Numbered from the stretch's first letter, positions 8,814-17,206 are shown. The stretch: 64,000 nucleotides of DNA from Streptomyces sp. NRRL F-5126 (GCF_000721265.1 NZ_JOFZ01000012.1:310001-374000); one strand, 5' to 3'. The notes: generated by a model from the sequence alone, not told the origin. A program made the numbers and translations.

Positions 8814-9616
8814 GCAGCCGGCCGGCCGGCCCGTCGTGGCCGGCCGGCGGTGCCACGCCCTGGCTCACCGGGCAGGGCGGGCTGCGGGACGTGGTGCGCC
8901 AGGAACTCGTCTCGCTCCAGCTGGAGGAGCAGATATCCGGCCGCTTCCCCGTCGGCCGGCGGCTGCGCGTCCTCGACGTGGGGATGGCACGCGGCACCCA
9001 GGCGCTGCGCCTCGCGCGCGCCGGGCACGCGGTGACCGGTCTTGAGTCCGACCCGGAGATGCTCGCCGCCGCGCGCGCCGAGCTGGCGGGCGAGCCGGAC
9101 GGCATCAGGGAGCGGGTCAGGTTCGTCGAGGGCGACGGCGTGGACACGGGGGTGCACTTCAAGCCGGGCGCCTTCGACGTGGTGCTCTGCCACGGCGTGC
9201 TGATGCGCGTACGGGAGCGGGACGCGCTCCTCGCGGGGCTCGCCAGGATGCTGGCGCCCGGCGGCCTGCTCTCGCTCCTGGTGCGCAACGGCGACGCGGC
9301 CGCCCTGCGGCCCGGGCAGGCGGGCGACTGGCGGGCCGCGCTCACCGCGTTCGACCAGCTCACCCGCACGGACGAGGAGGGCCTTGCCGTGCGGGCCGAC
9401 CGGCTCGCCGACCTGACGCGGACGCTGGCGGGGATCGCCGCGCCACTGCACGCCTGGTACGGGGTGCGGGTCTTCACGGACGGCGCGCCCGACGACGCCC
9501 AGGCCCCGGCCGGCGCCGAGCTCGACCGGCTGCTCGCGGCCGAGGAGCGCGCGGGACGCACGGACCCCTACCGCTGCGTGGCCTCGCTGCTGCACCTGTG
9601 CGGGGTGCGCGGCTGA
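8810..9616 (+). CDS. Class I SAM-dependent methyltransferase
   Basis: About 268 residues with a Rossmann methyltransferase core: motif I in LRVLDVGMARGTQALRLA, the acidic residue after strand 2 in VTGLESDPEM, motif II in VRFVEGDGVD and FDVVLCHGVLMRV, then LARMLAPGGLLSLLVRN. The substrate is unknown. The conserved N-terminal block (ATPWLTGQGGLRDVVRQEL) needs a start near the DUF3043 stop, but there is no ATG, GTG or TTG in frame there. A CTG at 8810 overlaps the TGA of the previous gene by 4 bp (CTGA) and sits after a GGGGCGAAG stretch, so it is taken as the start. The alternatives are a start inside DUF3043 or a GTG at codon 29-30 that loses conserved sequence. Confidence 0.82.
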   Translation: MSSRPAGPSWPAGGATPWLTGQGGLRDVVRQELVSLQLEEQISGRFPVGRRLRVLDVGMARGTQALRLARAGHAVTGLESDPEMLAAARAELAGEPDGIRERVRFVEGDGVDTGVHFKPGAFDVVLCHGVLMRVRERDALLAGLARMLAPGGLLSLLVRNGDAAALRPGQAGDWRAALTAFDQLTRTDEEGLAVRADRLADLTRTLAGIAAPLHAWYGVRVFTDGAPDDAQAPAGAELDRLLAAEERAGRTDPYRCVASLLHLCGVRG

Positions 9617-9654
9617 GACGGGTGAGCGAACGGCGGCCTCCGAGCGCGCCACCC

Positions 9655-9681
9655 TTTCGATAAATAGGTTAAAAGGGATAC
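9655..9681 (+). promoter_or_regulatory. AT-rich promoter-like stretch before HtrA-like gene
   Basis: An A/T-rich island (tttcgataaataggttaaaa) stands out in a GC-rich background just 5' of the protease ATG at 9689. The AAAAGGGA at 9671-9678 may serve as ribosome-binding site. No sigma-factor class can be assigned. Confidence 0.3.
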
Positions 9682-9688
9682 TCCGGGC

Positions 9689-10828
9689 ATGGATCGATCC
9701 CTTCTCCGCGGCCGCTCGCGTCGGCCGCTGCTGACCCTGGCCGCCGGGCTCTGCGCGGCCGCCCTGGCCTCCGGCTGCTCGGCGGCCGAGGGAATGCCGG
9801 CCGGCCCCATCGCGCCGATCGCCGCGACCACGGCGACGGGGCGGGCGGAGGCGCCCACCCCCGCGGGGCAGGCCGCGGCGCCGAGCCGTGCGACGAGCGA
9901 CCTGCAGACGGACTACGAGGGCACGATCAAGAACGTGCTGCCGTCCGTCGTCCAGATCGACGCGGGCAACGCGCTCGGCTCCGGCATCGTCTACGACACG
10001 CACGGCCACATCGTCACCAACGCCCACGTCGTCGGCTCCGGCAAGACGTTCAAGGTGACCGTCGCGACCCGGGAGCAGCCGCTCACCGCCCGCCTGGTGT
10101 CGAGCTTCCCGCAGCAGGACCTCGCGGTGATCAAGCTGGACGCCATCCCCAAGGGGCTGCGCCCCGCGCGCTTCGGCGACTCGTCCGAGGTCGCCGTCGG
10201 CCAGATCGTGCTGGCGATGGGGTCGCCGCTCGGCCTGTCGAGCAGCGTCACCCAGGGCATCGTCTCCGCCGTCGGGCGGACCGTCAGCGAGGGATCGGGC
10301 GAGTCCGGCGGCACCGGCGCCACCATCTCCGACATGGTGCAGACGTCGGCCGCGATCAACCCGGGCAACAGCGGCGGCGCGCTCGTCGACCTCAACAGCG
10401 AGGTCATCGGCATTCCGACGCTCGCGGCGACCGACCCGGGCATCGGCGGCAGCAGCGGCAGCGCGGCGCCCGGCATCGGCTTCGCGATCCCGGCCTCGAC
10501 GGTGAAGACGGTCGCCGACCAGATCATCAAGAACGGCAAGGTCACGCACTCGGGGCGGGCGGCGCTCGGCATCACGGGCCGTACGGTGCTCGGCACCGAC
10601 CTCCAGCCGACGGGCGTCGCGGTCGTCTCCACCACCAAGAACGGCGGCGCGCGGGCCGCCGGTCTCAAGGCCGGCGACATCATCGTCAGGCTCGGCAGCC
10701 GGCGGATCACGGACATCACGTCGCTGTCCCGTGCGCTCGCGGCGGACAAACCGGGCCAGCACGTCACCGTTGCGTACCTGCGGAACGGCGCATCCAAGAC
10801 GGCGAAGGTGAAGCTGGGCGAGATGTAG
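9689..10828 (+). CDS. Secreted lipoprotein S1C serine protease (HtrA/DegP-like)
   Basis: A 379-residue trypsin-fold protease exported as a lipoprotein. The signal peptide ends in a lipobox (ALASGC, Cys at about residue 30), followed by an A/P/T-rich linker to residue 65. The catalytic triad is visible: His in HIVTNAHVVGSG, Asp in QQDLAVIKLD and Ser in INPGNSGGALVDL. A PDZ domain fills the last ~90 residues (GVAVVSTTKNGGARAAGLKAGDIIVRL). Proteases of this kind degrade or refold damaged extracytoplasmic proteins. It is next to the psp envelope-stress cluster but transcribed away from it. Ends at a perfect 20-bp hairpin. Confidence 0.93.
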   Translation: MDRSLLRGRSRRPLLTLAAGLCAAALASGCSAAEGMPAGPIAPIAATTATGRAEAPTPAGQAAAPSRATSDLQTDYEGTIKNVLPSVVQIDAGNALGSGIVYDTHGHIVTNAHVVGSGKTFKVTVATREQPLTARLVSSFPQQDLAVIKLDAIPKGLRPARFGDSSEVAVGQIVLAMGSPLGLSSSVTQGIVSAVGRTVSEGSGESGGTGATISDMVQTSAAINPGNSGGALVDLNSEVIGIPTLAATDPGIGGSSGSAAPGIGFAIPASTVKTVADQIIKNGKVTHSGRAALGITGRTVLGTDLQPTGVAVVSTTKNGGARAAGLKAGDIIVRLGSRRITDITSLSRALAADKPGQHVTVAYLRNGASKTAKVKLGEM

Positions 10829-10868
10829 GCGACCGGGTGCGGGCGGCCCTGTGTGGCCGACCGCAGAC

Positions 10869-10908
10869 GTGTGGCGCCGTACGGACCCGGGTCCGTACGG
10901 CGCCACAC
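10869..10908. terminator. Perfect 40-nt palindromic terminator
   Basis: Two uninterrupted 20-nt arms (10869-10888 and 10889-10908, gtgtggcgcc.../...ggcgccacac) form a perfect palindrome between the convergent protease gene and the 80-aa gene. Confidence 0.8.
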
Positions 10909-10929
10909 CTGCGATGCCCGGCCTGGCGG

Positions 10930-11172
10930 CTACGCCTGTTCCGGCGGCGCGTCCGCGGGCCCCGCCGCCTGCTCGGCGTGCAGGCTCATCGGGCCGTAGA
11001 CCTTCGTGCCGTCCTCGAACAACGTGACCTGGTCCGCGCCGCCCTCGAGGAGTTCCTTCCACTCCTCGCCGACCCACGACTCCGCGTCGCCCTGGGTGGA
11101 GAACTCCTCGGCCGCCACGGCGGGCGCGACCTCCGTCCCGTCGGCCTTCTCGAACCGCCACGTCCACGCCAT
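10930..11172 (-). CDS. Conserved small hypothetical protein (80 aa)
   Basis: An 80-residue acidic protein: MAWTWRFEKADGTEV, then EEFSTQGDAESWVGEEWKEL and QVTLFEDGTKVYGPMSLHAE, ending in an A/P-rich tail. The three tryptophans and the compact alternating pattern look like a small alpha/beta fold. I recognise it as a type of small actinobacterial protein that is widely conserved but has no assigned function. It diverges from cobU (129-bp spacer) and ends at the shared palindromic terminator. Confidence 0.75.
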   Translation of the reverse strand: MAWTWRFEKADGTEVAPAVAAEEFSTQGDAESWVGEEWKELLEGGADQVTLFEDGTKVYGPMSLHAEQAAGPADAPPEQA

Positions 11173-11301
11173 GTCCGCCTCCAGGTGGAGCGGGCCGCCG
11201 CGCGCCCCGCCCGCTGTGGGATCACTGCTGCCTGATCACTCTTGCTGACCGCAGCGTAGCCGGACGCGCACCGCCGGCGGTGTCGCGGGAGGATCGTGCG
11301 T

Positions 11302-12510
11302 GTGGAACTGACACTGCTGGGCACCGGAGCCCCCGACGGGCTGCCCCGCCCCGAATGCCCGTGCGCCGTGTGCGCGGCGGCCCGCGGCCCGCACGCCAGG
11401 GCCGCGACCGCGCTGCTCGTCGACGGCGTCCTGCTGCTCGACCTGACACCGGGCGCCGCGCTCGCCGCCGCGCGTGCGGGCCAGACGCTCGGCGGTGTGC
11501 GGCAGGTGCTGCTGAGCCACCCGCACGACGGGCCGTCGGTCGAGCTGCCGCCTGGACTGCCGTCCGCGGGGCGCGCGGCGGACGGCCGGGTGCTGACGCT
11601 GCTGAGCGGTCACCGGGTGCGTGCCGTGCCGATGGACGCGCCGGGCACCGGGTACGAGGTGACCGCGCCGGACGGCGAGCGGCTGCTGTACCTGCCGCCC
11701 GGCGGCGCGCCCGCCGGGGTGGAGCCCGAGCGCGACCCTTCGCCCGCCTACGACGTCGTGGTGGCCGACGTGGTGGGGCGGCCCGACGCCGTCGCACGGC
11801 TGCGTGCGGTGGGCGCGGCCGGTCCCGCGACGGACGTCGTCGCGGCCCACCTCGGCCACGACGTGCCGCAGGGCCCCGAACTGGAGCGGCGGCTGGCCGC
11901 CGCCGGCGCCCGCGCGGTGCCGGACGGGACGACGTTCACCGCGGGCGCCTACCGCCCGGGCCCCGAGGTGCCGCGGCGCACGCTGGTGACGGGCGGGGCC
12001 CGCTCGGGCAAGTCGGTGGAGGCGGAGCGGCGGCTCGCGGCGTTCCCCGGCGTCGTGTACGTGGCGACCGGCGGCGGGCGCGACGGCGACGCCGAATGGG
12101 CCGAGCGGGTGCGCGCGCACCGCGACCGGCGCCCGGCGTCCTGGCGCACGCAGGAGACCTGCGACCTCGTGCCGCTGCTCGCGGGCGACGGGCCGCCGCT
12201 GCTGATCGACTGCCTGTCGCTGTGGCTGACCGACGCGATGGACCGCGTCGGCGCCTGGGACGACGCGGCGTGGGACGGCGGCGGCCGCAAGGCCCTGCAC
12301 GAGCGCACGTCGGAGCTGATCGAGGCGGTGCGCGCCACCCGGCGGACCGTCGTCGCGGTGACCAACGAGGTGGGCTCGGGCGTCGTGCCCGCCACGGCGT
12401 CGGTGCGGCGCTACCGTGACGAACTGGGCCGCCTCAACGCGGCGTTCGCGGCGGAGTGCGAGCACCTGCTGCTCGTGGTGGCGGGGCAGGCGCTGCGGCT
12501 GCGCGGCTGA
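11302..12510 (+). CDS. cobU: Adenosylcobinamide kinase/guanylyltransferase CobU with MBL-like N-terminal domain
   Basis: A 402-residue two-domain protein. The C-terminal half (from about residue 225) is CobU, which phosphorylates adenosylcobinamide and then forms the GDP derivative: P-loop GGARSGKS (about 231-238), the guanylylated His in RAHRDRRPASW, LLIDCLSLWL and TNEVGSGVVP. The N-terminal ~220 residues begin ELTLLGTGAPDGLPRP and resemble a metallo-beta-lactamase-like fold, but the HxHxDH metal motif is degraded to SHPHDGPS. The GTG at 11302 is preferred because GGGAGGA lies 8 nt upstream; a GTG at 11296 is only 2 nt from it. First of three late cobalamin genes here. Confidence 0.9.
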   Translation: MELTLLGTGAPDGLPRPECPCAVCAAARGPHARAATALLVDGVLLLDLTPGAALAAARAGQTLGGVRQVLLSHPHDGPSVELPPGLPSAGRAADGRVLTLLSGHRVRAVPMDAPGTGYEVTAPDGERLLYLPPGGAPAGVEPERDPSPAYDVVVADVVGRPDAVARLRAVGAAGPATDVVAAHLGHDVPQGPELERRLAAAGARAVPDGTTFTAGAYRPGPEVPRRTLVTGGARSGKSVEAERRLAAFPGVVYVATGGGRDGDAEWAERVRAHRDRRPASWRTQETCDLVPLLAGDGPPLLIDCLSLWLTDAMDRVGAWDDAAWDGGGRKALHERTSELIEAVRATRRTVVAVTNEVGSGVVPATASVRRYRDELGRLNAAFAAECEHLLLVVAGQALRLRG

Positions 12511-12629
12511 GCGCGCGGCGCGCCGGGCGGCCGGGCCGGCGGCGCAGCGGCCCACGGCCGCCAACGCCCGGGCGGACCACGGCACCTGGCAGGCGGCGGG
12601 CGGCGCCGGGACGGGTACTGTTCGACCAC

Positions 12630-13721
12630 ATGAGCGCCCTGAATCTCGACGACTTCTCCGATCTGATCGAGCGCCCCGACAGCGGTATGCGGCGGGACGC
12701 CGAGGAACGCAGGCAGCGGCAGACCGTCGCGCCCGGGGCGCTCGGGCGCCTGGACGAGCTGGGCGAGTGGCTGTCGGCCGCGCAGCGCCGCGTGCCGGTG
12801 AAGGCCGTGTCGCAGCCGCGCGTGGTGGTCTTCGCCGGGGACCACGGCGTGGCCGCGCTCTCCGTCTCGGGCCGCCCCGCCTCCACCGCGCACGCGCTGG
12901 TGCGTGCCGCGCTCGACGGCGAGAGCGCGGGGGCGGTGCTGGCGCGCCGCGCCGGCGTGGGGGTGCGCGTCGTGGACGCGGGCCTCGACTGCGACCCGTC
13001 GCTGCTGCCCGACGAGGTCGTGCGGCACCGGGTGCGGCGCGGCAGCGGCCGTATCGACGTCGAGGACGCGCTGACCCCGGAGGAGGCCGAGCAGGCCGTG
13101 CGGCTCGGGATGCGGATCGCCGACGAGGAGGCCGACTCGGGCACCGACCTCGCGGTGCTCGGCGACCTGAGCGTCGGCGGCACCACGGCGGCGGCGACCC
13201 TGATCGCCGCGCTGTGCGGCACGGACGCGTCGGTGGTCACGGGCCGCGGCGGCGTGCGGATCGACGACCTGGCGTGGATGCGCAAGTGCGCGGCGATCCG
13301 GGACGCCCTGCGGCGGGCGCGGCCGGTCCTCGGCGACCAGTTGCAGCTGCTCGCGGCGGTGGGCGGCGCGGACCTGGCTGCCACCACCGGGTTCCTGCTG
13401 CAGAGCGCGGTGCGCAGGATGCCGGTGATCCTCGACGGCGTGGTCTCCGCGGCCTGCGCGCTGGTGGGCCAGCGGGCGGCGTTCCGCGCCCCGGACTGGT
13501 GGCTCGCGGGCCAGACGACGAACGAGCCCGGCCAGGCCAAGGCGCTCGACCGGATGGCGATGACGCCGCTGCTCGAACAGGGCGTCACGGTGGGCGGCGC
13601 GACGGGGGCGCTGCTGGCCCTCCCCCTCGTCCAGGCGGCGGCCGCGCTGGCGGCGGAGCTCCCCGAGGCTTCGCACGAGCAGGAGCCGGACGCAGCCGGA
13701 GGCCTCCTCGACGCGACGTGA
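12630..13721 (+). CDS. cobT: CobT-like nicotinate-nucleotide:DMB phosphoribosyltransferase
   Basis: A 363-residue enzyme expected to activate dimethylbenzimidazole by transfer of ribose-5-phosphate from nicotinate mononucleotide. The family blocks are present: VVFAGDHGVAAL, the long GDLSVGGTTAAATLIAAL segment (classically GEMGIGNTT), RARPVLGDQLQLLAAVGGAD, DGVVSAACALVGQ and the C-terminal glycine-rich loop. In that loop the classical G-E-G-T-G, whose Glu is the proposed general base, reads G-G-A-T-G here (Gly323). Neighbours cobU upstream and cobS downstream support the cobalamin assignment. The stop codon lies in a tandem 14-bp repeat. The start is the ATG giving MSALNLDDFSDLIERP. Confidence 0.87.
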   Translation: MSALNLDDFSDLIERPDSGMRRDAEERRQRQTVAPGALGRLDELGEWLSAAQRRVPVKAVSQPRVVVFAGDHGVAALSVSGRPASTAHALVRAALDGESAGAVLARRAGVGVRVVDAGLDCDPSLLPDEVVRHRVRRGSGRIDVEDALTPEEAEQAVRLGMRIADEEADSGTDLAVLGDLSVGGTTAAATLIAALCGTDASVVTGRGGVRIDDLAWMRKCAAIRDALRRARPVLGDQLQLLAAVGGADLAATTGFLLQSAVRRMPVILDGVVSAACALVGQRAAFRAPDWWLAGQTTNEPGQAKALDRMAMTPLLEQGVTVGGATGALLALPLVQAAAALAAELPEASHEQEPDAAGGLLDAT

Positions 13722-13764
13722 CCGACGCGACGTGACCGACGCGGCGTGACCGACGCGGCGGGCC
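13709..13764 (+). repeat. 14-bp tandem repeat spanning the cobT stop codon
   Basis: The unit cgacgcgacgtgac occurs at 13709-13722 and 13723-13736, with one change at 13737-13750 and a decayed fourth copy at 13751-13764. Each of the first three units contains gtga, so it repeats the stop-codon context of cobT. Confidence 0.85.
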
Positions 13765-13789
13765 ACCAGCTGCCGGAAAGTTGCACCAG

Positions 13790-15028
13790 TCACCATGGGG
13801 ACCCGGGCCCCGCGCCGTGGCGAGCGAGGAAGGCCCGGGTCCGCTCAGGCGTCGCCAGAATGCGCCACTGGCGGTCGGGATGGCCGAAGTTGTCGGTGAA
13901 CTCGCCCGCTGCGCCCGGGTTCTGACTCATCGCCGCCAGGAGCCCGAGCAGGTGGTCGGGAGGCGGCTGGATCATGAGGTTGGTCCAGCGTGCGGCGCCC
14001 AGGACGACGTCGGCACGGCGTCGCGCGACCCGCCGGCAGAAGAGTTCGTCCAGGGCGAGATCCTCGCAGATCTCCTCGCCGGTGACCCAGGCGGAGTGGG
14101 ACGCCGAGTTGGCGCCCTGCCCCGTGATCGGGTCGACCACGGTGTGGGCGTCCCCGATGGCGAGGGCATAACGGCCGTTCGGCAGGCGGGCGTGGTCCGT
14201 CCGCACCGTGGGTACGATCCCGCCCTGGAGGAGATCCAGGGGACCGGTGAGGCCGAATCGGCCGGGGTCGACCCGCTGGAAGACGTCCGGGTGGTGCGCG
14301 GCGAGCCTGCCGAGCACGGTCCGGGTGAAGAGCGCGGGGTCCTCGTCGTAGGAGATGTCGCCGAGGACGTCCTGTTCGCCACCGGGGATGCTCTCGAAGA
14401 GCAGGGCGGTGACATGGCCGTCGCGGGAGAACAGGGGTATTTCGACGAGTTCGCCGTTGCCTGGGGAGATGCTGAGGGTCACACCCTTGGGCTCCGCCGG
14501 GTGGACGCCGTGGTAGAGGCCGGCGCAGAGCCTTCGCTGGGGTGCGCGAAACGGACTGTGCGCGTCACGGCGGGGGAAGAGCTCGGTGAAGGCGGAGCGG
14601 CCGGCCGCCACGACCACCAGGTCGTGCCGATCCGCGAGGGCGGCGAGGTCTCTCGCTTCGAGGTGGCCCACTCGCAGTTCTCCGCCGTTGTTCTCGTAGG
14701 CCTCGGCGAGAGCGGGCAGGTACAGGCGATCGTCGATGGCCGAGGACGGTGCGGTGAAGTCGCCACGGAAGCGCAGCGGCCTGTCCCCTCCCACGTAGTG
14801 ATGGTGGCAGGTGTAGCCGTACTCCTCGACCGGCCAGAAGTGCACTCCGAGGTCCCTCTCACGACGCAGGGTCGGCGCGTGGTGGGCGACGGTGGCCAGA
14901 AGCCTGCTCGACGCGAGGTCCCGGGGGCTGCGGGCGGAGTAGAGGGTGACGGGTATGTCCTGACGACGGAGCAGCAGGCCCAGGTGCAGACCGGCTGTGC
15001 CGGCTCCGATGATGCCGATGTGGGGCAT
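13790..15028 (-). CDS. Styrene/indole monooxygenase-like FAD oxygenase (StyA type)
   Basis: A 412-residue group-E-like flavoprotein. It begins with an FAD-binding Rossmann fold (MPHIGIIGAGTAGLHLGLLL), has YTCHHHYVGG near the substrate region, and carries the second FAD motif YALAIGDAHTVVDPITGQG about residue 290. Family members epoxidise styrene or oxidise indole using FADH2 from a separate reductase (StyB). No such reductase gene is in this window, so it must borrow reduced flavin. The start ATG has GGGAGG about 10 nt upstream. It runs against cobT and sits, with the membrane-protein gene, between cobT and cobS. Substrate unknown. Confidence 0.83.
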   Translation of the reverse strand: MPHIGIIGAGTAGLHLGLLLRRQDIPVTLYSARSPRDLASSRLLATVAHHAPTLRRERDLGVHFWPVEEYGYTCHHHYVGGDRPLRFRGDFTAPSSAIDDRLYLPALAEAYENNGGELRVGHLEARDLAALADRHDLVVVAAGRSAFTELFPRRDAHSPFRAPQRRLCAGLYHGVHPAEPKGVTLSISPGNGELVEIPLFSRDGHVTALLFESIPGGEQDVLGDISYDEDPALFTRTVLGRLAAHHPDVFQRVDPGRFGLTGPLDLLQGGIVPTVRTDHARLPNGRYALAIGDAHTVVDPITGQGANSASHSAWVTGEEICEDLALDELFCRRVARRRADVVLGAARWTNLMIQPPPDHLLGLLAAMSQNPGAAGEFTDNFGHPDRQWRILATPERTRAFLARHGAGPGSPW

Positions 15029-15384
15029 GGCGTCCTGTCCTCCCTGTCGCGGGGTACCGCCGACGTGCACGCTCCGAACTGACCGGCCACATGGACGAAT
15101 TCCGGAGCCGGGTGGGGCACCGGGTCCATCGGGAGGGCGGGACGCCGGCCCGGCCCGGCCGGCGCGTCCACCGGTCGCGGGAGAAGGCCGTCGACCGTTT
15201 CGCAGCGGACCTACCCAGTCGACGGCCGGCGCATGTGTGCGCCGCCCACGAATGCCCCGGTCCTGGGAGGCCGACCCTCCGTCACCGCCACAGCCTGCGA
15301 GAGCCAAGAGTCGGAGCGGCGGCCGGCACCTGGCGTGCGGGTCACCGCGGAGCGCGACGGAGAACAGGAAGCGCCGCGCGAGCG
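15029..15384. other. 356-bp spacer upstream of StyA-like gene
   Basis: No credible gene seen on either strand. It contains a 10-bp inverted repeat (15186-15195 ggccgtcgac against 15218-15227) with a 22-nt spacer, which could be an operator for the leftward monooxygenase or the terminator of the membrane-protein gene. Confidence 0.4.
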
Positions 15385-16149
15385 TCAGCGCGGCGGAACC
15401 GCGCCGGGGGGCGATGGGTCCGGGGCGCCGCCGAGCCAGTTCTGGAACGTCCGCCTCGGGCCCGCCCAGCGTGCGTCGTGGTGGTACGCGCGCAGCGTCG
15501 CGCGCGCCCGGGCCCTGGGGCGTGCGCGGTAGAAGCGTTTGGCCCAGGGCGAGCCCGGCCGCCCCAGCCTGACGGCGCCGATCAGCGCGACGAGCGGGAC
15601 CAGCACGCCGATCAGGCCCATCCGCGGCTTCCCCTTGAGGAAGGTGACGATGGCGAACAGGCAGTTGACGACGATCGTCACGATGGCCGTCACGCGGTCC
15701 TGCCGCTGCTCCACACTCAGCGAGTCGACACCGAGCGGCGCGAAACCCCCGAGCGCGAGGCCCGCGAGGGCCGCCGCCAGCACGACCACCTCGACGCTCT
15801 GCCGGCCCTGTTCCGTCCAGTACACGTCGTCCAGGTGCAGGATCAGCGCGAACTCGTCGAGCACGAGGCCCGCGCCGACGCCGAAGACCACGGCGAACAC
15901 CGCGGGCGTCGGGCCGCGCGTGCCCGTGCTCACGGCGCCGAAGCCGCCGATCACCGTGAGGATCACGCCGGGCACCACATGGTGGATGTGCATGCCGCCG
16001 GGCGTCACGTTGCGGAACGGGCCCCTGCCCGCCCTGATGAGGCGGGTGATCGTGCGGGTCAGCAGGAAGCACACGACGAAGGAGAAGAGCGCGAGCAGCA
16101 TCGGCAGCTTGCCCGGCTCCACCACATTCTGATGGAACCAGTGACCCAT
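15385..16149 (-). CDS. Conserved polytopic membrane protein
   Basis: A 254-residue integral membrane protein with about six hydrophobic helices: LPMLLALFSFVVCFLL, a histidine-rich turn GMHIHHVVPGVILTVIGG, VFAVVFGVGAGLVLDEFAL, VVVLAAALAGLALGG, VTAIVTIVVNCLFAIV and MGLIGVLVPLVALIGAV. The cytoplasmic C-terminus is strongly basic ([15 protein letters not shown]). The MHIHH and LDEFALILH histidines and acids could bind metal, but no function is known to me. It is divergent from cobS (85-bp spacer) and co-directional with the flavoprotein gene. Confidence 0.7.
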   Translation of the reverse strand: MGHWFHQNVVEPGKLPMLLALFSFVVCFLLTRTITRLIRAGRGPFRNVTPGGMHIHHVVPGVILTVIGGFGAVSTGTRGPTPAVFAVVFGVGAGLVLDEFALILHLDDVYWTEQGRQSVEVVVLAAALAGLALGGFAPLGVDSLSVEQRQDRVTAIVTIVVNCLFAIVTFLKGKPRMGLIGVLVPLVALIGAVRLGRPGSPWAKRFYRARPRARARATLRAYHHDARWAGPRRTFQNWLGGAPDPSPPGAVPPR

Positions 16150-16234
16150 GCCACCCCGCCTCCGGCGACCGATACGAACTGTATGCGTAATTTATCCCGC
16201 CTTGCCCTCGCGCGCCCGCGGTTAGGGTGCGGCG

Positions 16235-17050
16235 GTGGCCGACTCCTCCGCTCCCCCACCGCCCCCGGGCAGTTCGCTCGGCGACGGCGCACGGTTCGCC
16301 CTCGGCACCCTGACCGTGCTGCCCGTGCGCGTGACGCGCTGGGACCGCTCGGCCGCGCGCCTCGGCATGCTCACCGCACCGCTCGCGGGGATCGTCGTCG
16401 GCGTGGTCGCCGCGGCGGTGGCCACCGCGCTGTGGCTGTGCGGCACGGGCGCGCTGCTCGCGGCCGTCGCAGCGGTCGCCGTGCCCGCCGCCCTCACCCG
16501 CGGCCTCCACCTCGACGGGCTCGCCGACACCGCGGACGGGCTCGGCAGCGGCAAGCCGGCCGCGGACGCCCTGCGCGTGATGAAGCAGTCCGACATCGGC
16601 CCGTTCGGCGTGATCACGCTGCTGCTCGCGCTGCTCGCCCAGGTCGCCGCCGTGGACAGGCTCTACGAGCACGGCGCGGCACGCGCGGCCGCCGGGATCG
16701 CGGTCGCGGCCGTCGCCGCCCGCGTGGTCTTCGTGCTCGGCTGCCGTACCGGCGTGCCCTCCGCGCGGCCCGGCGGCCTCGGCGCGGCCGTCGCGGGGAC
16801 GGTGTCCACGCGGGCGGCGGCAGCGGCCGTGGCCGTGGTGGCGCTCACCGCGGCCGCGCTCGGGCTCGCCTTCTCCGCCGCCGACGCCGTACGGGACGGC
16901 GCGGCGGTCCTGCTGGCCTGCGCCGCCGCGCAGTTGCTCCTTCGCCACTGTGTACGCCGGTTCGGCGGTATCACGGGCGACGTGCTCGGCGCGCTGTGCG
17001 AGAGCGCGGCCACGCTGGCCCTCGTCGTACTCGCGATCTCGCCCCGCTGA
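16235..17050 (+). CDS. cobS: Adenosylcobinamide-GDP ribazoletransferase CobS
   Basis: A 271-residue integral membrane enzyme that joins adenosylcobinamide-GDP with alpha-ribazole to complete cobalamin. The diagnostic acidic motif is seen in GLHLDGLADTADGLGSGK, with MKQSDIGPFGVITLLLALL after it; multiple Ala/Val-rich helices and a late RFGGITGDVLGAL motif complete the family pattern. It is the third late cobalamin gene, separated from cobU-cobT by two leftward genes. The GTG start follows the divergent spacer shared with the membrane-protein gene. Confidence 0.93.
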   Translation: MADSSAPPPPPGSSLGDGARFALGTLTVLPVRVTRWDRSAARLGMLTAPLAGIVVGVVAAAVATALWLCGTGALLAAVAAVAVPAALTRGLHLDGLADTADGLGSGKPAADALRVMKQSDIGPFGVITLLLALLAQVAAVDRLYEHGAARAAAGIAVAAVAARVVFVLGCRTGVPSARPGGLGAAVAGTVSTRAAAAAVAVVALTAAALGLAFSAADAVRDGAAVLLACAAAQLLLRHCVRRFGGITGDVLGALCESAATLALVVLAISPR

Positions 17051-17206
17051 CGAGGGGCCCCGGGTGTCCAGGGGACGAGATTGCTGACGTCAGCGGCGCG
17101 CGTAGGCTCAGCCACGGCGTTGTCAGGGCCGGTTCCGCGACGCGCCGGGCAGGTCGGCCCACCACTCGACCGCCAAGGAACTCAACGGAAGCGAGAATTC
17201 ACCACC

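Noticed and set aside
11173..11301. Cobalamin riboswitch upstream of cobU
   Set aside because: The spacer is only 129 bp and no B12-box-like core or pseudoknot pattern was seen.
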